A DNA stretch of 55,362 nt from an uncultured Opitutia bacterium (GCA_903855985.1 CAIOAO010000021.1:1-55362); one strand, 5' to 3'. Counted from the stretch's first letter, positions 43,458-53,060 are shown. Notes: a model not told the origin generated them from the letters alone. Program-made: numbers and translations.

Positions 43458-45605
43458 TTACTTCAGACCCATCCCCAGTTCATGCGCGGTGAAGCCGAAC
43501 ATGTCCGTCCACTCATCGATGGTCTTGGAAACGGGCGTGGTGCCACTCAAGCCCCCATGCCCGGCGTTGGATTCGATCCGGATCAGCGCCGGGTGTTTCG
43601 AGCCGGCCATCGCCGCCTGCAGTGTCGCCGCGTATTTGAAGGAATGCGCCGGGAACACGCGGTCGTCATGGTCGCCCGTCGTGATGAACACCGCCGGATA
43701 CGGCGCGCCGGGTTGGATGGTGTGCAGGGGCGAATACGCCCGCAGGTAGGCCAAGCCCTCCGCGGTGTCGCTCGTGCCATAGTCGCCGGCCCAGCCCGCA
43801 CCGATGGTAAATTTATGATAGCGCAGCATGTCCATCACCCCCACTTGGGGAATCGCGACCCCGGCAAGATCCGGGCGCTGGTTCATCACCGCGCCGATCA
43901 GGAGCCCGCCGTTGGAGCGGCCGTGGATCGCCAGCCGCTCGTGGCTCGTGTACTTCCTGGCCACCAGCCAGTCGGCCGCGGCGATGTAGTCATCGAACAC
44001 ATTCTGCTTGCGGGCCTTCGTGCCCGCCAGATGCCACGCCTCACCGTATTCGCCGCCACCGCGCAGGCACACGTCGGCGTAGACGCCGCCCATCTCGAGC
44101 CACACCAGCGGAGGCGCGGCAAAGGTCGGCTGGTGCGAAATCCGAAAACCACCATAGCCGTACAGCCAGGCGGGAGACTTGCCATCCAGCGCCAGGTCCT
44201 TCCGGCGCGTCACAAACATGGGGATTTTCGTGCCGTCCTTCGACGTCACCCAGACTTGCTCCGTCACATAGCGCGACGCGTCGAACGCAACCTTGGCCGC
44301 CTGGAAAACCTCGCCCCGGCCGGTGTCCAGGTCGTGACGCAGGATGGTGGGAGCTACGAGATAGGACGAGAAGTCGTAGAATATTTCCGCCTCGTCTTCC
44401 CGCCCGCTCATGCCGGTCACGCTCCCAAGGCCCGGAAGCGCAATCTCGCCGAGCGGCTTGCCGTCGGAGCCAAACACCCCCAGGCGGCTCGTGGCGTCGT
44501 GCAGGTACTCGAGGATGAACCGCCCGCCAAAAAAGTGGGCCACGTTGAAATTGTCCCCCGACTCCGGGATCAGCGTTTTCCAGTCCGCCGGCGCCGGCGA
44601 CTTCAGGTCGAGGGCAACAATCCGGCCCCGGACCGCGCCGAGGGTGGTGGAAACGAAGAAGGTGTCAGACCGGTTCCCCACCACGATGTAGTCGGCGTCG
44701 AAATTACCGAGCAACTTGATGACCGGGCCATCGAGCCTGGGCTGCAACGGATCCCCCAGGTCGCGATAATAGATTCCATTATGCGTCGCCCCCGGCGGGT
44801 TCAGGTAGATCACCAAGTAACGACCGTCCTCGGTCACGCCGGCGCCCAAAAACCACTCGGGGTGGTCCGGCTGTTCATACACCAGCTGGTCCGCGCTCTG
44901 GTCCGTCCCCAGGCGGTGATAATAAATTTTTCCGTTGAGCAGCTTGCCGAAGAGCTTTTCGCCCTTCGCCACCTCGGGATAGCGCCCGTAAAAAAAGCCC
45001 CGGCTGTCCTTCGTCCAGCTCAGGTTGGAAAACTTCACCCACTTGAGATGGTCCGCCGTGTCCTTGCCCGTAGCGATGTCGCGCACAAAGAACTCCTCCC
45101 AGTCCGACCCGGCCGCCTTCAGCGCGTAACCCAGCCACTTGCCGTCCGGCGAAGCCGAGGCGGCCCCGAGCGCCACCGTGCCGTCTTTCGACAGGGTGTT
45201 CGGGTCGATCAGCACGCGCGGCGGTCCCGTCAGCGATTCCTGCACGTAGAGCACGGCCTGGTTTTGCAGGCCGTCATTCTTGGTGAAAAAATAGTGCCCG
45301 CCCTCCTTGCCCGGCAGGCTGAGCCGCGGGTAGTTCCACAGCTGTGTGAGCCGCGCCCTGATTGCTGCGCGCTCCGGCAGCTGCGCGAGCGCACTCGCGG
45401 TCAGCGCCCGCTCGGCGGCGATCCATGCCGACGTCTCGGGCGAGTCAATCGCCTCCATCCAGCGATACGGGTCGGCGACCTTCGCGCCGCCGGGATATTC
45501 ATCGACGACGTTGCCGCGCGGGGCGGCCGGATAAATCCACTGGGCAGGGGCCGCCGCCAGTGAAATCGAACCGAGGGCCCACAGGAGCGAAAGCGTTTGG
45601 CGCAT
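43458..45605 (-). CDS. Prolyl oligopeptidase (S9A), secreted
   Basis: 715 residues. A signal peptide spans 1-19 (LLWALGSISLAAAPA). A seven-bladed propeller spans about 75-420. The catalytic domain follows with the nucleophile in GRSNGG (about S564), the aspartate in TTGDHDDRVFPAHS (about 648) and the histidine in NAGHGG (about 681). It cleaves proline-containing oligopeptides and likely acts in the periplasm. GC-rich palindromes lie downstream. It is convergent with no gene; serA runs in the same direction beyond a 183-base gap. Confidence 0.94.
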   Translation of the reverse strand: MRQTLSLLWALGSISLAAAPAQWIYPAAPRGNVVDEYPGGAKVADPYRWMEAIDSPETSAWIAAERALTASALAQLPERAAIRARLTQLWNYPRLSLPGKEGGHYFFTKNDGLQNQAVLYVQESLTGPPRVLIDPNTLSKDGTVALGAASASPDGKWLGYALKAAGSDWEEFFVRDIATGKDTADHLKWVKFSNLSWTKDSRGFFYGRYPEVAKGEKLFGKLLNGKIYYHRLGTDQSADQLVYEQPDHPEWFLGAGVTEDGRYLVIYLNPPGATHNGIYYRDLGDPLQPRLDGPVIKLLGNFDADYIVVGNRSDTFFVSTTLGAVRGRIVALDLKSPAPADWKTLIPESGDNFNVAHFFGGRFILEYLHDATSRLGVFGSDGKPLGEIALPGLGSVTGMSGREDEAEIFYDFSSYLVAPTILRHDLDTGRGEVFQAAKVAFDASRYVTEQVWVTSKDGTKIPMFVTRRKDLALDGKSPAWLYGYGGFRISHQPTFAAPPLVWLEMGGVYADVCLRGGGEYGEAWHLAGTKARKQNVFDDYIAAADWLVARKYTSHERLAIHGRSNGGLLIGAVMNQRPDLAGVAIPQVGVMDMLRYHKFTIGAGWAGDYGTSDTAEGLAYLRAYSPLHTIQPGAPYPAVFITTGDHDDRVFPAHSFKYAATLQAAMAGSKHPALIRIESNAGHGGLSGTTPVSKTIDEWTDMFGFTAHELGMGLK

Positions 45606-45704
45606 GGACCTGACCTTGGCCCGATGCCCTTTCGTGGCAAGTGAAGTGCGATGAACGGCAACGCCGGGTTGCCACGCGGCCGGCCGGCGGTTTTGGTGGC
45701 GGTC

Positions 45705-46322
45705 ATGGATGCTTCCTCCCCCGCCGCCCGCCTCGCCCGCCAGATCGAGTTCATCTTCGAGGTGGACCAGCTGAAGGAGATTTTCCGGCAGACGATCAAC
45801 ACGCGGAGCCGACGCGCCGAGAACGACGCGGAGCATTCCTGGGCGCTCTGCCTGTGCGTCATCACGCTCGCCGAGCACGCCAACTTCCCCAACTTGAACG
45901 TGCTGCGCGTCCTCAAGATGGTCATTCTCCACGACCTCGTGGAAATCGACGCCGGCGACACCTTCGCGTACGACACCGCCGCGATGGCCGGCCAGCACGA
46001 GCGCGAGGCCCGCGCCGCCGACCGCATCTTCGGCCTCCTGCCCCCCGACCAGGCCCGCGAGTTCCGTGCGCTGTGGGATGAGTTCGAGGAGAAACAGACC
46101 CCCGAGGCCAAGTTCGCGACCGCCGTGGACCGTTTCCAGCCGATGCTGCTCAACTGCCGCACCGAGGGCGCCGCGTGGAACCGCCACGGCGTCACGCAGG
46201 ACCGCGTCCTTGCCCGGAACAAACACATTGCCGACGGCTGCGCCGAACTCTGGCGCTACGCCGAGAACATGGTCCAGGAAGCCGTCAACGCCGGCCATCT
46301 GAAGCCCAAGCCAGTCGCCTGA
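45705..46322 (+). CDS. HD-domain hydrolase (YfbR-like nucleotidase)
   Basis: 205 residues from the ATG at 45705 (an ATG at 45651 would add 18 residues without family likeness). The HD metal ligands are in the set NDAEHSW, LHDLVEIDAGD and KFATAVDRFQP. The pattern fits 5'-deoxynucleotidases of the YfbR/HDDC2 type, which remove phosphate from deoxynucleoside monophosphates. It lies divergent from the prolyl oligopeptidase, 99 bases away, and convergent with the dNTPase (two bases). Confidence 0.88.
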   Translation: MDASSPAARLARQIEFIFEVDQLKEIFRQTINTRSRRAENDAEHSWALCLCVITLAEHANFPNLNVLRVLKMVILHDLVEIDAGDTFAYDTAAMAGQHEREARAADRIFGLLPPDQAREFRALWDEFEEKQTPEAKFATAVDRFQPMLLNCRTEGAAWNRHGVTQDRVLARNKHIADGCAELWRYAENMVQEAVNAGHLKPKPVA

Positions 46323-46324
46323 CG

Positions 46325-47593
46325 TCAACTCAGGTCGCGGATCGACCCGAACTCCGGGTCGAACAAGCGCCGGTACGTCCGCACGATCATGCCGTCGGTC
46401 AGGCCGGCCAGGTAGTCGCAAATCTGCCGCGCCTTGCCGGCGTGGGTCGTCTCGGCGTCGATCAGCTTCCCGACGCGGGTCGGCAGGATGTTGATCACGC
46501 GCGGACCCTTCTCGACGTAGTTGCTCCAGCAGGAATTCCACAGGTCGAACAGCACGCGCCGCGCCTTGTGCTCGATCTGCTGCAGCTGCGGGCTCTCGAA
46601 GATGATGTCGTTCGCCATCTTCTTGAAGAAGTGCGCCTCGCGCTCCGCCGCCGGCTCCACCACCAGCTCAAAGCGGTAGCGGTTGGTCTTCGCCGCCATG
46701 AAATTCTCCCGTTCCCGCAGCCGGCACGCCTTGATGAAGGCGCCGATTTTCTGCGAGAAAACGCTCTCCAGCCGGTCGCCGCGCATCGCGTCGAACAGCC
46801 CGTCGAGCAGCTTCTGCTGCTGTGGCCCGATCGCCTCGTTCGCCGCCCAGGCCTCGATCTTCTCGAAGGAGAGCACACCCGCCTTCACGCCGTCCACGAT
46901 GTCGTTGAGCGAGTACGCCGCGTCATCCGCCCAGTCCATGATCTGGCACTCAACGCTTTTGAACGAATTCAGCTTCTCGTCCACGTGCAGCTCCCGCGGG
47001 ATCTTCGCCCCGCCCAGCACAAAGCCGCGCACCTCGACCTGTGGGTCGTAGAGGAAATGGTTTTGCGGCGGCTGCGGGAACTCCTTGAAGAGCTTCTTGT
47101 ACTTCAGCACGCCGTCGAGCAGCGCGCGCGTCGGCTGCATGCCGCGGACGCTCGTCTCGTTCTGGTAAATTGTCGCCGTGAGCAGGTGCAGTGTCTGCGC
47201 GTTCCCCTCGAACCCGCCCCACTTCACCATCAGTTCCTGCAGCGTACGTTCGCCGGAGTGACCGAACGGCGGATGCCCGAGGTCATGCGACAGGCACACC
47301 GCCTCGACGAGGTCGCTGTCGATGAAGAAGTCCTCCTGTAACAGCCCGCCGCGTGAACTCAGGAAGTGGCAGATGGAGCGGCCGATCTGCGCGACCTCCA
47401 TCGAGTGCGTGAGCCGGGTGCGGTAAAAGTCGTACTCACCCGAGAGGAACACCTGCGTCTTCGACTGCAGCTTCCGGAAGGCATGCGCATGGATGATGCG
47501 GTCGCGGTCGATCTGGAACGCACTGCGGTAGTCGGGCTTGCGCCCCGCCCCGTAGGCCTCGGTGTCGAACGCGTTGTAAAAGCGGTTCTGCAT
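46325..47593 (-). CDS. dgt: dGTPase-like dNTP triphosphohydrolase
   Basis: 422 residues. HD ligands are in RTRLTHSMEVAQIGR, SHDLGHPPFGHSGE and later IMDWADDAAYSLND. The N-terminus has DRDRIIHAHAFRKLQSKTQVF, diagnostic of the family. The enzyme hydrolyses dNTPs to nucleosides and triphosphate. It stops two bases after the convergent HD-hydrolase stop and is divergent from the methyltransferase gene (34 bases). Two enzymes of deoxynucleotide removal next to each other suggest a shared role in dNTP pool control. Confidence 0.94.
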   Translation of the reverse strand: MQNRFYNAFDTEAYGAGRKPDYRSAFQIDRDRIIHAHAFRKLQSKTQVFLSGEYDFYRTRLTHSMEVAQIGRSICHFLSSRGGLLQEDFFIDSDLVEAVCLSHDLGHPPFGHSGERTLQELMVKWGGFEGNAQTLHLLTATIYQNETSVRGMQPTRALLDGVLKYKKLFKEFPQPPQNHFLYDPQVEVRGFVLGGAKIPRELHVDEKLNSFKSVECQIMDWADDAAYSLNDIVDGVKAGVLSFEKIEAWAANEAIGPQQQKLLDGLFDAMRGDRLESVFSQKIGAFIKACRLRERENFMAAKTNRYRFELVVEPAAEREAHFFKKMANDIIFESPQLQQIEHKARRVLFDLWNSCWSNYVEKGPRVINILPTRVGKLIDAETTHAGKARQICDYLAGLTDGMIVRTYRRLFDPEFGSIRDLS

Positions 47594-47626
47594 GGAAATC
47601 GCTTCGACACGAAAGCCAACGCGCCC

Positions 47627-48133
47627 ATGATGCAATTTGATTCCATGCCCCGCGCCACGTTCCCCACGGCCCTCGGCACCTGTGCCGTTTCCTGGAGTGA
47701 AACCGGCCTTACCGGCTTCGAACTGCCCGACGCGCCCACCCAGGCCGACGATACCGCCCAACCGCCCGCCGCCCTCGCCGCCCTGATCGCGCGCGTGCAG
47801 CGCCACCTGACCGGCGAGCTGCAGGATTTCACCGACGTGCGCTACGATTTGAGCCGGGTGCCGGAGTTTGCCCGCGAGGTCTACCACGCGACCCTGGCCG
47901 TGAAGGCCGGCCAGACCTCCAGCTACGGAGAAATTGCCTCTGTGCTCGGCTACGCCCCCGGCATGAGCCGGGCCGTGGGCACCGCGCTGGGCGCCAACCC
48001 GTGGCCGCTGCTTGTGCCGTGTCATCGCATCGTCTCCGCCGACGGTAAAATGACCGGATTTTCCGGCCCCGGCGGCGTGAAGACCAAGCTCCGCCTCCTC
48101 GCGCTCGAGGGCGCGCAGCTCTTCGCCGAGTGA
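47627..48133 (+). CDS. ogt: Methylated-DNA--[protein]-cysteine S-methyltransferase
   Basis: 168 residues. The active-site motif PCHRIV is present with the helix-turn-helix region SSYGEIASVLGYAPGMSRAVGTALG before it. It removes the alkyl group from O6-methylguanine by transfer to its own cysteine. The N-terminal domain is short and lacks the Ada-type zinc region. The ATGATG start at 47627 is divergent from dgt. Confidence 0.95.
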   Translation: MMQFDSMPRATFPTALGTCAVSWSETGLTGFELPDAPTQADDTAQPPAALAALIARVQRHLTGELQDFTDVRYDLSRVPEFAREVYHATLAVKAGQTSSYGEIASVLGYAPGMSRAVGTALGANPWPLLVPCHRIVSADGKMTGFSGPGGVKTKLRLLALEGAQLFAE

Positions 48134-48238
48134 CGCGACGCTAACGCCGGCCATTAACCCCGCTACGAGACCCGAAAATCTCGGCTTCGGGGTTGTTTCG
48201 CGAACGAGTGCAGCCACACTGTGGGCAATCTTATCTCC

Positions 48239-49279
48239 ATGCCTGCCCAAATGATGCGCGCCATTGCCAAGCTAACCCCCGGCCCCGGGGTCCAGATGAC
48301 CGAGGTCCCGGTGCCCAAGCCCGGCATCAACGACGTCCTCATCAAGATCCGCAAGACGTCCATCTGTGGCACGGATGTCCACATCTACAACTGGGACGCC
48401 TGGGCCGAGAAAACCATCCAGACTCCCATGGTCATCGGCCATGAATTCGTCGGCGTCATCGAGGAGGTCGGCAGCAACGTGGTCGGCTTCACCAAGGGCG
48501 ACCTCGTGGACGGCGAAGGCCACATCGTCTGCGGCGTCTGCCGCAACTGCCTCGCCGGCCGCCGCCACCTCTGCAAGGACACCAAGGGCGTCGGCGTGAA
48601 CCGCCAGGGCGCGTTCGCCGAGTACCTCTGCATTCCCGCCAGCAACGCCGTCCACGTGGACCCTGCCATCCCGCTCGACGTGCTCTCCTGCTTTGACCCG
48701 CTCGGCAACGCCACCCACACCGCGCTGCAGTACGACCTCGTCGGCGAGGACGTGCTCATCACCGGCGCCGGTCCCATCGGCTGCATGGCCGTCGCCATCG
48801 CCCGCCACGCCGGCGCGCGCAAGATCGTCGTCACGGACGTCAATCCCGACCGCCTCGCCCTCGCCAAGAAAATGGGCGCGACGCGCACCGTGGATGTTTC
48901 CAAGGAGAAGCTCCCCGACGTGCAGCGCGAAATCGGCATGAAGGAGGGCTTCGACATCGGCCTTGAGATGTCCGGCAATCCGCGCGCGCTGAACGACATG
49001 ATCGACAACATGTCCCACGGCGGCCGCATCGCCCTGCTCGGCATCATGCCGGGCGCCGCCGCGGTGGACTGGAACAAGGTCGTCTTCAACATGCTGACGA
49101 TCCGCGGCATCTACGGCCGGGAGATGTACGAGACCTGGTACAAGATGACCGCCATGATCCAGAGTGGCCTCGATATCTCCCCCGTCATCACCCACCGCTT
49201 CCCCTACACGGAGTTCCAGCAGGGCTTCGACCTGATGCGCTCCGGCAAGAGCGGCAAGATCGTGCTGACCTGGAGCTGA
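48239..49279 (+). CDS. tdh: L-threonine 3-dehydrogenase
   Basis: 346 residues from 48239. The second in-frame ATG at 48254 would give 341, the length of the E. coli enzyme, and aligns with its first residues (MKALSKL against MRAIAKL). The catalytic zinc pocket is [14 protein letters not shown]...IGHEFVG, the structural zinc site is [16 protein letters not shown], and the NAD motif is [13 protein letters not shown]. It oxidises threonine to 2-amino-3-ketobutyrate. The gene is followed after three bases by kbl, which uses that product. Confidence 0.96.
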   Translation: MPAQMMRAIAKLTPGPGVQMTEVPVPKPGINDVLIKIRKTSICGTDVHIYNWDAWAEKTIQTPMVIGHEFVGVIEEVGSNVVGFTKGDLVDGEGHIVCGVCRNCLAGRRHLCKDTKGVGVNRQGAFAEYLCIPASNAVHVDPAIPLDVLSCFDPLGNATHTALQYDLVGEDVLITGAGPIGCMAVAIARHAGARKIVVTDVNPDRLALAKKMGATRTVDVSKEKLPDVQREIGMKEGFDIGLEMSGNPRALNDMIDNMSHGGRIALLGIMPGAAAVDWNKVVFNMLTIRGIYGREMYETWYKMTAMIQSGLDISPVITHRFPYTEFQQGFDLMRSGKSGKIVLTWS

Positions 49280-49282
49280 GCC

Positions 49283-50497
49283 ATGACGCCCGCCTACCTC
49301 GCCCACCTCCAGAAAACCCTCGCCGACATCGAGTCGGCGGGCCTCTTCAAGCGCGAGCGTGTCATCACCACGCCGCAGAGTGCACACATCACGGTCGCCC
49401 CTTCGACCAGCTCAGGGCAGGCGGCGGGGAAACAGGTCCTCAACTTCTGCGCCAACAACTACCTCGGCCTCGCCGACCACCCCGAGATCATCGCCGCCGC
49501 CCACGCCACGCTCGACCGCTGGGGCTACGGCCTCGCCTCGGTGCGCTTCATTTGCGGCACGCAGCAGATCCACAAGGAACTTGAGGCCAAGCTCAGCGCG
49601 TTTCTCGGCACCGACGACACGATCCTCTACGGCTCGTGCTTCGACGCCAACGGCGGCGTGTTTGAGACGATGCTGGCCGCCGAGGATGCCGTTATCAGCG
49701 ACGAGCTGAACCACGCCTCGATCATTGACGGCATTCGCCTCTGCAAGGCCCAGCGCTACCGTTACAAGAACAACGACATGGCCGACCTCGAGGCCAAGCT
49801 CAAGGAGGCCGACGCCGCCAAGGCCCGCTTCAAGCTCATCGCGACCGATGGCGTGTTCTCGATGGACGGCTACATCGCCAACATGAAGGCGATCTGCGAC
49901 CTCGCCGACAAATATGGCGCGCTCGTCATGATGGACGACAGCCACGCCGTCGGCTTCATGGGCAAAACCGGCCGCGGCACGCACGAACACTGCGGCGTGA
50001 TGGGCCGGGTGGACATCATCTCCGGCACGCTCGGCAAGGCCCTCGGCGGCGCCAGCGGCGGCTACCTCAGCGGCAAAAAGGAGATCATCGACCTCCTCCG
50101 CCAGCGTTCCCGTCCCTACCTGTTTTCCAACACCCTCGCGCCGGTCATCGCCGCCGCGTCGATCACCACGCTCGAACTCATCACGCGCTCGACCGCCCTG
50201 CGCGACAAGCTCGAGGCCAGCACCACCTACTTCCGCGCAGGCCTGACCAAGGCCGGCCTCACCCTCCGGCCCGGCACCCACCCCATCGTCCCCGTCATGC
50301 TCGGGGATGCCGCCCTCTCGCAGAAATTCGCCGCCAGGATGCTGGAGAAGGGCGTGTACGTCATCGGCTTTTTCTACCCCGTCGTGCCGCAGGGCACCGC
50401 GCGCATTCGCACACAGGTCAGCGCCGCGCACAGCCGCGAGGATCTCGACTTCGCGATCAAGGCCTTCTCTGATGTGAAGCAGGAACTGGGACTCTGA
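49283..50497 (+). CDS. kbl: Glycine C-acetyltransferase with inserted repeat peptide
   Basis: 404 residues. The PLP lysine K252 is in [10 protein letters not shown], with the conserved [25 protein letters not shown] and [12 protein letters not shown]. It converts 2-amino-3-ketobutyrate and CoA to glycine and acetyl-CoA. Residues 40-51 ([12 protein letters not shown]) are absent from the E. coli enzyme, where the alignment runs ITVADGSHVINFC; the DNA here, 49400-49435, contains a palindromic repeat-like stretch. The rest of the sequence is intact, so the enzyme is probably active. Three bases separate it from both tdh and cdd, so all three are one transcript. Confidence 0.96.
   Translation: MTPAYLAHLQKTLADIESAGLFKRERVITTPQSAHITVAPSTSSGQAAGKQVLNFCANNYLGLADHPEIIAAAHATLDRWGYGLASVRFICGTQQIHKELEAKLSAFLGTDDTILYGSCFDANGGVFETMLAAEDAVISDELNHASIIDGIRLCKAQRYRYKNNDMADLEAKLKEADAAKARFKLIATDGVFSMDGYIANMKAICDLADKYGALVMMDDSHAVGFMGKTGRGTHEHCGVMGRVDIISGTLGKALGGASGGYLSGKKEIIDLLRQRSRPYLFSNTLAPVIAAASITTLELITRSTALRDKLEASTTYFRAGLTKAGLTLRPGTHPIVPVMLGDAALSQKFAARMLEKGVYVIGFFYPVVPQGTARIRTQVSAAHSREDLDFAIKAFSDVKQELGL
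49398..49421 (+). repeat. Palindromic repeat inside kbl
   Basis: The stretch CCCTTCGACCAGCTCAGGG is bordered by CCC/CAGG and resembles a palindromic element (CCCT...AGGG arms) that I recall from many environmental bacterial genomes, usually in intergenic DNA. Here it lies in frame within the coding sequence and encodes PSTSSGQA. It is the only copy I noticed in the window. Confidence 0.6.
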
Positions 50498-50499
50498 CC

Positions 50500-50928
50500 A
50501 TGCCCGCCAACCTCCCCACCCCGATTTGCCGCAAACTCGAGAAGGCCGCGCGCACCGCCGCGAAGGCGTCGTATTCGCCCTACTCCAAGTTCCGCGTCGG
50601 CGCCGCCGTCCTCACCGGCTCGGGCCGGATCTACTCCGGCACCAACGTCGAGAACGCCTCCTACGGGCTCTGCAACTGTGCCGAGCGCACCGCCATTTTC
50701 ACCGCCATCGCCGCGGGAGAACGCACCGTGAAAGCCGTCGCCGTCTACACGCCGACCAAGCTCGCCACCTCCCCCTGCGGCGCCTGCCGCCAGGTGATCA
50801 ACGAATTCGGTCCCACCGCCCTCGTCATCAGCGTGTGCAACTCCGCCTCGCGCAGCGAAACCACGCTCGACCGCCTGCTCCCGGCCGCGTTCGGACCCAA
50901 GGACTTGAAGCGGCGGAAGAAATCCTGA
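50500..50928 (+). CDS. cdd: Cytidine deaminase
   Basis: 142 residues, the homotetrameric class. Zinc and catalytic motifs are NCAERTAIF and SPCGACRQVINEF. It deaminates cytidine and deoxycytidine to uridine forms for pyrimidine salvage. It starts three bases after kbl. The C-terminus is a lysine-rich tail (FGPKDLKRRKKS). Confidence 0.95.
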   Translation: MPANLPTPICRKLEKAARTAAKASYSPYSKFRVGAAVLTGSGRIYSGTNVENASYGLCNCAERTAIFTAIAAGERTVKAVAVYTPTKLATSPCGACRQVINEFGPTALVISVCNSASRSETTLDRLLPAAFGPKDLKRRKKS

Positions 50929-50943
50929 GACCCGACCCGGTCG

Positions 50944-51243
50944 TCAGGACTTGACCAGCACGCTGGCCATCGGGTGCACGTCCACCCGGAAACCCAGCCG
51001 GGCCTGGATCACGGGATCGCCGTCCGCCATGGCGCGGGCTTGGGCGGCATCGACGGCGCAGATGATTCCGATGCCATAGGCACCCGCCGGATCCATCACC
51101 GGTCCAAGCGCAATCGCCCGGTCCTGGTTCACCAACGCGCGCCAGTAATCGGCGTGCTGCTGCATGAACTTTGCCTCCACCGGCGTCATGTCGCCCGGAA
51201 ACGTGGTCCGCGGCGGAATGAGCTTGGTGAAGAAATGGTTCAC
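50944..51243 (-). CDS. YciI-like protein
   Basis: 99 residues. The YciI pattern is visible: ENHFFTKLIPPRTTFPGD-like start, HADYWRALVNQDRAIALGPVMDP and ARAMADGDPVIQARLGF. The histidine and aspartate (H30 and the DGDP aspartate) match the proposed active-site pair of the family. Biochemical role is unsettled. Its start overlaps the hisS stop by four bases (ATGA), so it is coupled to hisS; it is convergent with cdd. Confidence 0.88.
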   Translation of the reverse strand: MNHFFTKLIPPRTTFPGDMTPVEAKFMQQHADYWRALVNQDRAIALGPVMDPAGAYGIGIICAVDAAQARAMADGDPVIQARLGFRVDVHPMASVLVKS

Positions 51244-52556
51244 GACCGCGTGGTAAAGAAGTCCCGCACCACCGCCTGGACATCCGCGCGCGCCACCTCG
51301 TGCTCGGTGCGGTCGCTGAGATCACGGATCTTCACGACGCCCTTGGCCAGCTCGTCATCGCCGTAAATGAGCGCGAGCCTGGCGCCCGAGTCGGCGGCCA
51401 GCTTGAACTGCTTCCCAAAGGCGACTTCCTTCATCGGGTAATCCACGCGGCGTCCGGCGGCCCGTAGCGCCTGGACGTCGGCAAACGCCGCTTTCCGTCC
51501 CGCCTCGCCGCCGATCACGCAATAGACATCCGGCGCCGACACGAACGCCGGGGCCAGCCCGCGCTGCTCCAGCAGCAGTGCCGTGGTCACATCGCCGATG
51601 GCAAAACCCACCGCCGGCAGGGCCGGACCGCCGAGTTTTTCGACCAAATCGTCATAGCGCCCGCCGCCCGCCAGCGCGCGCAGCTCGCCCTTGCGGTCAA
51701 AGGCCTCGAACACGAAGCCCGTGTAATAGGCCAGCCCGCGCACCACCCCGAGATCGACCTCGATGAACCGCGTCAGCCCCATCGCATCGAGTCCACCCAG
51801 GAGTTTTTTCCAGTCGGCCAGGCGCGCGACGAGTTTGTCGCTGTTGAGCGTGGCAAAGGTCAGCTCGAGCGCCGCAAAGGTCTTGATTTGCAGAAACGCC
51901 AGCACCTTCGCCTTCAGGTCGGGGTCGAGCGCCCCAAACTGCTCCTGGTAGGCCTTGAACGCGTCGTCGCCATACTTCTCGTGCTTGTCCACCGCCACGA
52001 GCATCGCGCGGATCCGGGATTCATCCAGGCCGAGCGCCTCAAGGTAATAAAACCACAGGTTCCGGTCGCTGAGCCGCACGTAAAAGTCCTGCTCGGTCAG
52101 CCCGAAGGCGCAGAACGACTGCACCAGGAACGCAATCAGCTCGATCTCAGCCTCGGGACCCGGTTCGCCAAAAATATCCACGTTGAGCTGCCGGAACGCC
52201 CGGTCGCGTCCCTTCTGCATCCGCTCATACCGGTAAAACTCCGCGATGCTGAACCACTTGATCGGCCGCTTGAGCGCATTGGCCTTGGCGCCGACCAGCC
52301 GGCAGACCGTGGGGGTCATTTCCGGGCGCAAGGCGACCTCGCGGCCGCCCTTGTCCGTGAAGCTGAACAGCTGCCCCTCGATTTCGTCGCCCGACTTGGC
52401 CTTGTAGAGCTCCAACGGCTCCAGCACCGGGGCGTCATATTCCGCAAAGCCAAAGACATGGGCGGTGCGCCGCCAGAGATCGAAGATGTGCTTCCGGCGC
52501 GAGAAGTCCTCAGGGTAAAACTCGCGGAAGCCAGGGAGTGACTGAAACGTCGCCAT
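51240..52556 (-). CDS. hisS: Histidyl-tRNA synthetase, organellar-like type
   Basis: 438 residues. Class-II motif 2 reads ALRPEMTPTVCR; most bacterial enzymes have RPEGT here. The histidine motif reads RGLAYYTGFVFEAFD, and GGGRYDDLVEKLGG is motif-3-adjacent. The anticodon-binding domain is at about 340-435. The RGLAYYTG form resembles plant organellar HisRS more than the E. coli enzyme (RGLDYYNRTVFE); that comparison is from memory. No tRNA-His is in the window. The gene follows the HU-like gene, separated by a clear terminator, and overlaps the YciI gene by four bases. Confidence 0.95.
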   Translation of the reverse strand: MATFQSLPGFREFYPEDFSRRKHIFDLWRRTAHVFGFAEYDAPVLEPLELYKAKSGDEIEGQLFSFTDKGGREVALRPEMTPTVCRLVGAKANALKRPIKWFSIAEFYRYERMQKGRDRAFRQLNVDIFGEPGPEAEIELIAFLVQSFCAFGLTEQDFYVRLSDRNLWFYYLEALGLDESRIRAMLVAVDKHEKYGDDAFKAYQEQFGALDPDLKAKVLAFLQIKTFAALELTFATLNSDKLVARLADWKKLLGGLDAMGLTRFIEVDLGVVRGLAYYTGFVFEAFDRKGELRALAGGGRYDDLVEKLGGPALPAVGFAIGDVTTALLLEQRGLAPAFVSAPDVYCVIGGEAGRKAAFADVQALRAAGRRVDYPMKEVAFGKQFKLAADSGARLALIYGDDELAKGVVKIRDLSDRTEHEVARADVQAVVRDFFTTRS

Positions 52557-52614
52557 TGGGTCGAAAATGGCGAATCGGCCCGAGGCAGGGCGATGCTAAT
52601 TTTTGCCCGTCCAC

Positions 52615-52641
52615 AAAAAAGGCCGGGCTTAGCCCGGCCTT
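52615..52641 (-). terminator. Intrinsic terminator of the HU-like gene
   Basis: A ten-base stem (AAGGCCGGGC with GCCCGGCCTT, loop of three bases at 52629-52631) is followed on the minus strand by six Ts (52620-52615). It lies 27 bases after the HU-like gene stop and before hisS. This is the clearest terminator in the window. Confidence 0.92.
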
Positions 52642-52667
52642 GGAATAGAGTATTGCTGGGACCGGAC

Positions 52668-52988
52668 TTAGGGACCCGTCTGCAACTTGGCGAGGTCGAG
52701 CTTCTTGAGCTGCTGCTTGAGAATCTTGCCCGACTTGAACTTCACCACGGCCCGCTGGGGAATGACCACCTCAGCCTCGGGCTTGTTGGGGTTGCGGCCG
52801 ATGCGCGCCTTGCGCACCTGGACCTCGAGCACGCCGAAGTTGCGCAACTCGACGTTGCGACCGTCCGCGAGCGCCTTCTGAATGATGTCGAGGGTGAGCT
52901 GAACGGTCTCGACGACCTGTTTCTGGGGGAAACTGGTCTTTTTGTAGATTTCCAAGACGATCTCTCGTTTGGTGAGGTTGGTGGACAT
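52668..52988 (-). CDS. HU/IHF-family DNA-bending protein
   Basis: 106 residues. MSTNLTKREIVLEIYKKT starts the helical body, VELRNFGVLEVQVRKARIGRNPNKPE is the conserved core and arm (the proline in GRNPNKP intercalates DNA), and VVIPQRAVVKFKSGKILKQQL ends it. It binds and bends DNA as a dimer. Closer subtype (HU or IHF) cannot be decided. The promoter (53031-53060) and terminator (52615-52641) are both clear, so the gene is transcribed alone. RBS AAGGAA lies about six bases before the ATG. Confidence 0.94.
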   Translation of the reverse strand: MSTNLTKREIVLEIYKKTSFPQKQVVETVQLTLDIIQKALADGRNVELRNFGVLEVQVRKARIGRNPNKPEAEVVIPQRAVVKFKSGKILKQQLKKLDLAKLQTGP

Positions 52989-53030
52989 GGGTTTTCCTTT
53001 GTTTCGTAAAAGCCTGTTCCAGACACCTCT

Positions 53031-53060
53031 AAATTACTCGCAGATGTGGAATTGCGTCAA
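53031..53060 (-). promoter_or_regulatory. Sigma-70-type promoter for the HU-like gene
   Basis: On the minus strand TTGACG (53060-53055) and TAATTT (53036-53031) are separated by 18 bases. This is a near-consensus -35 and an acceptable -10, 42 bases before the ATG at 52988. It also overlaps the upstream region of the divergent ubiE-like gene. Confidence 0.7.
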
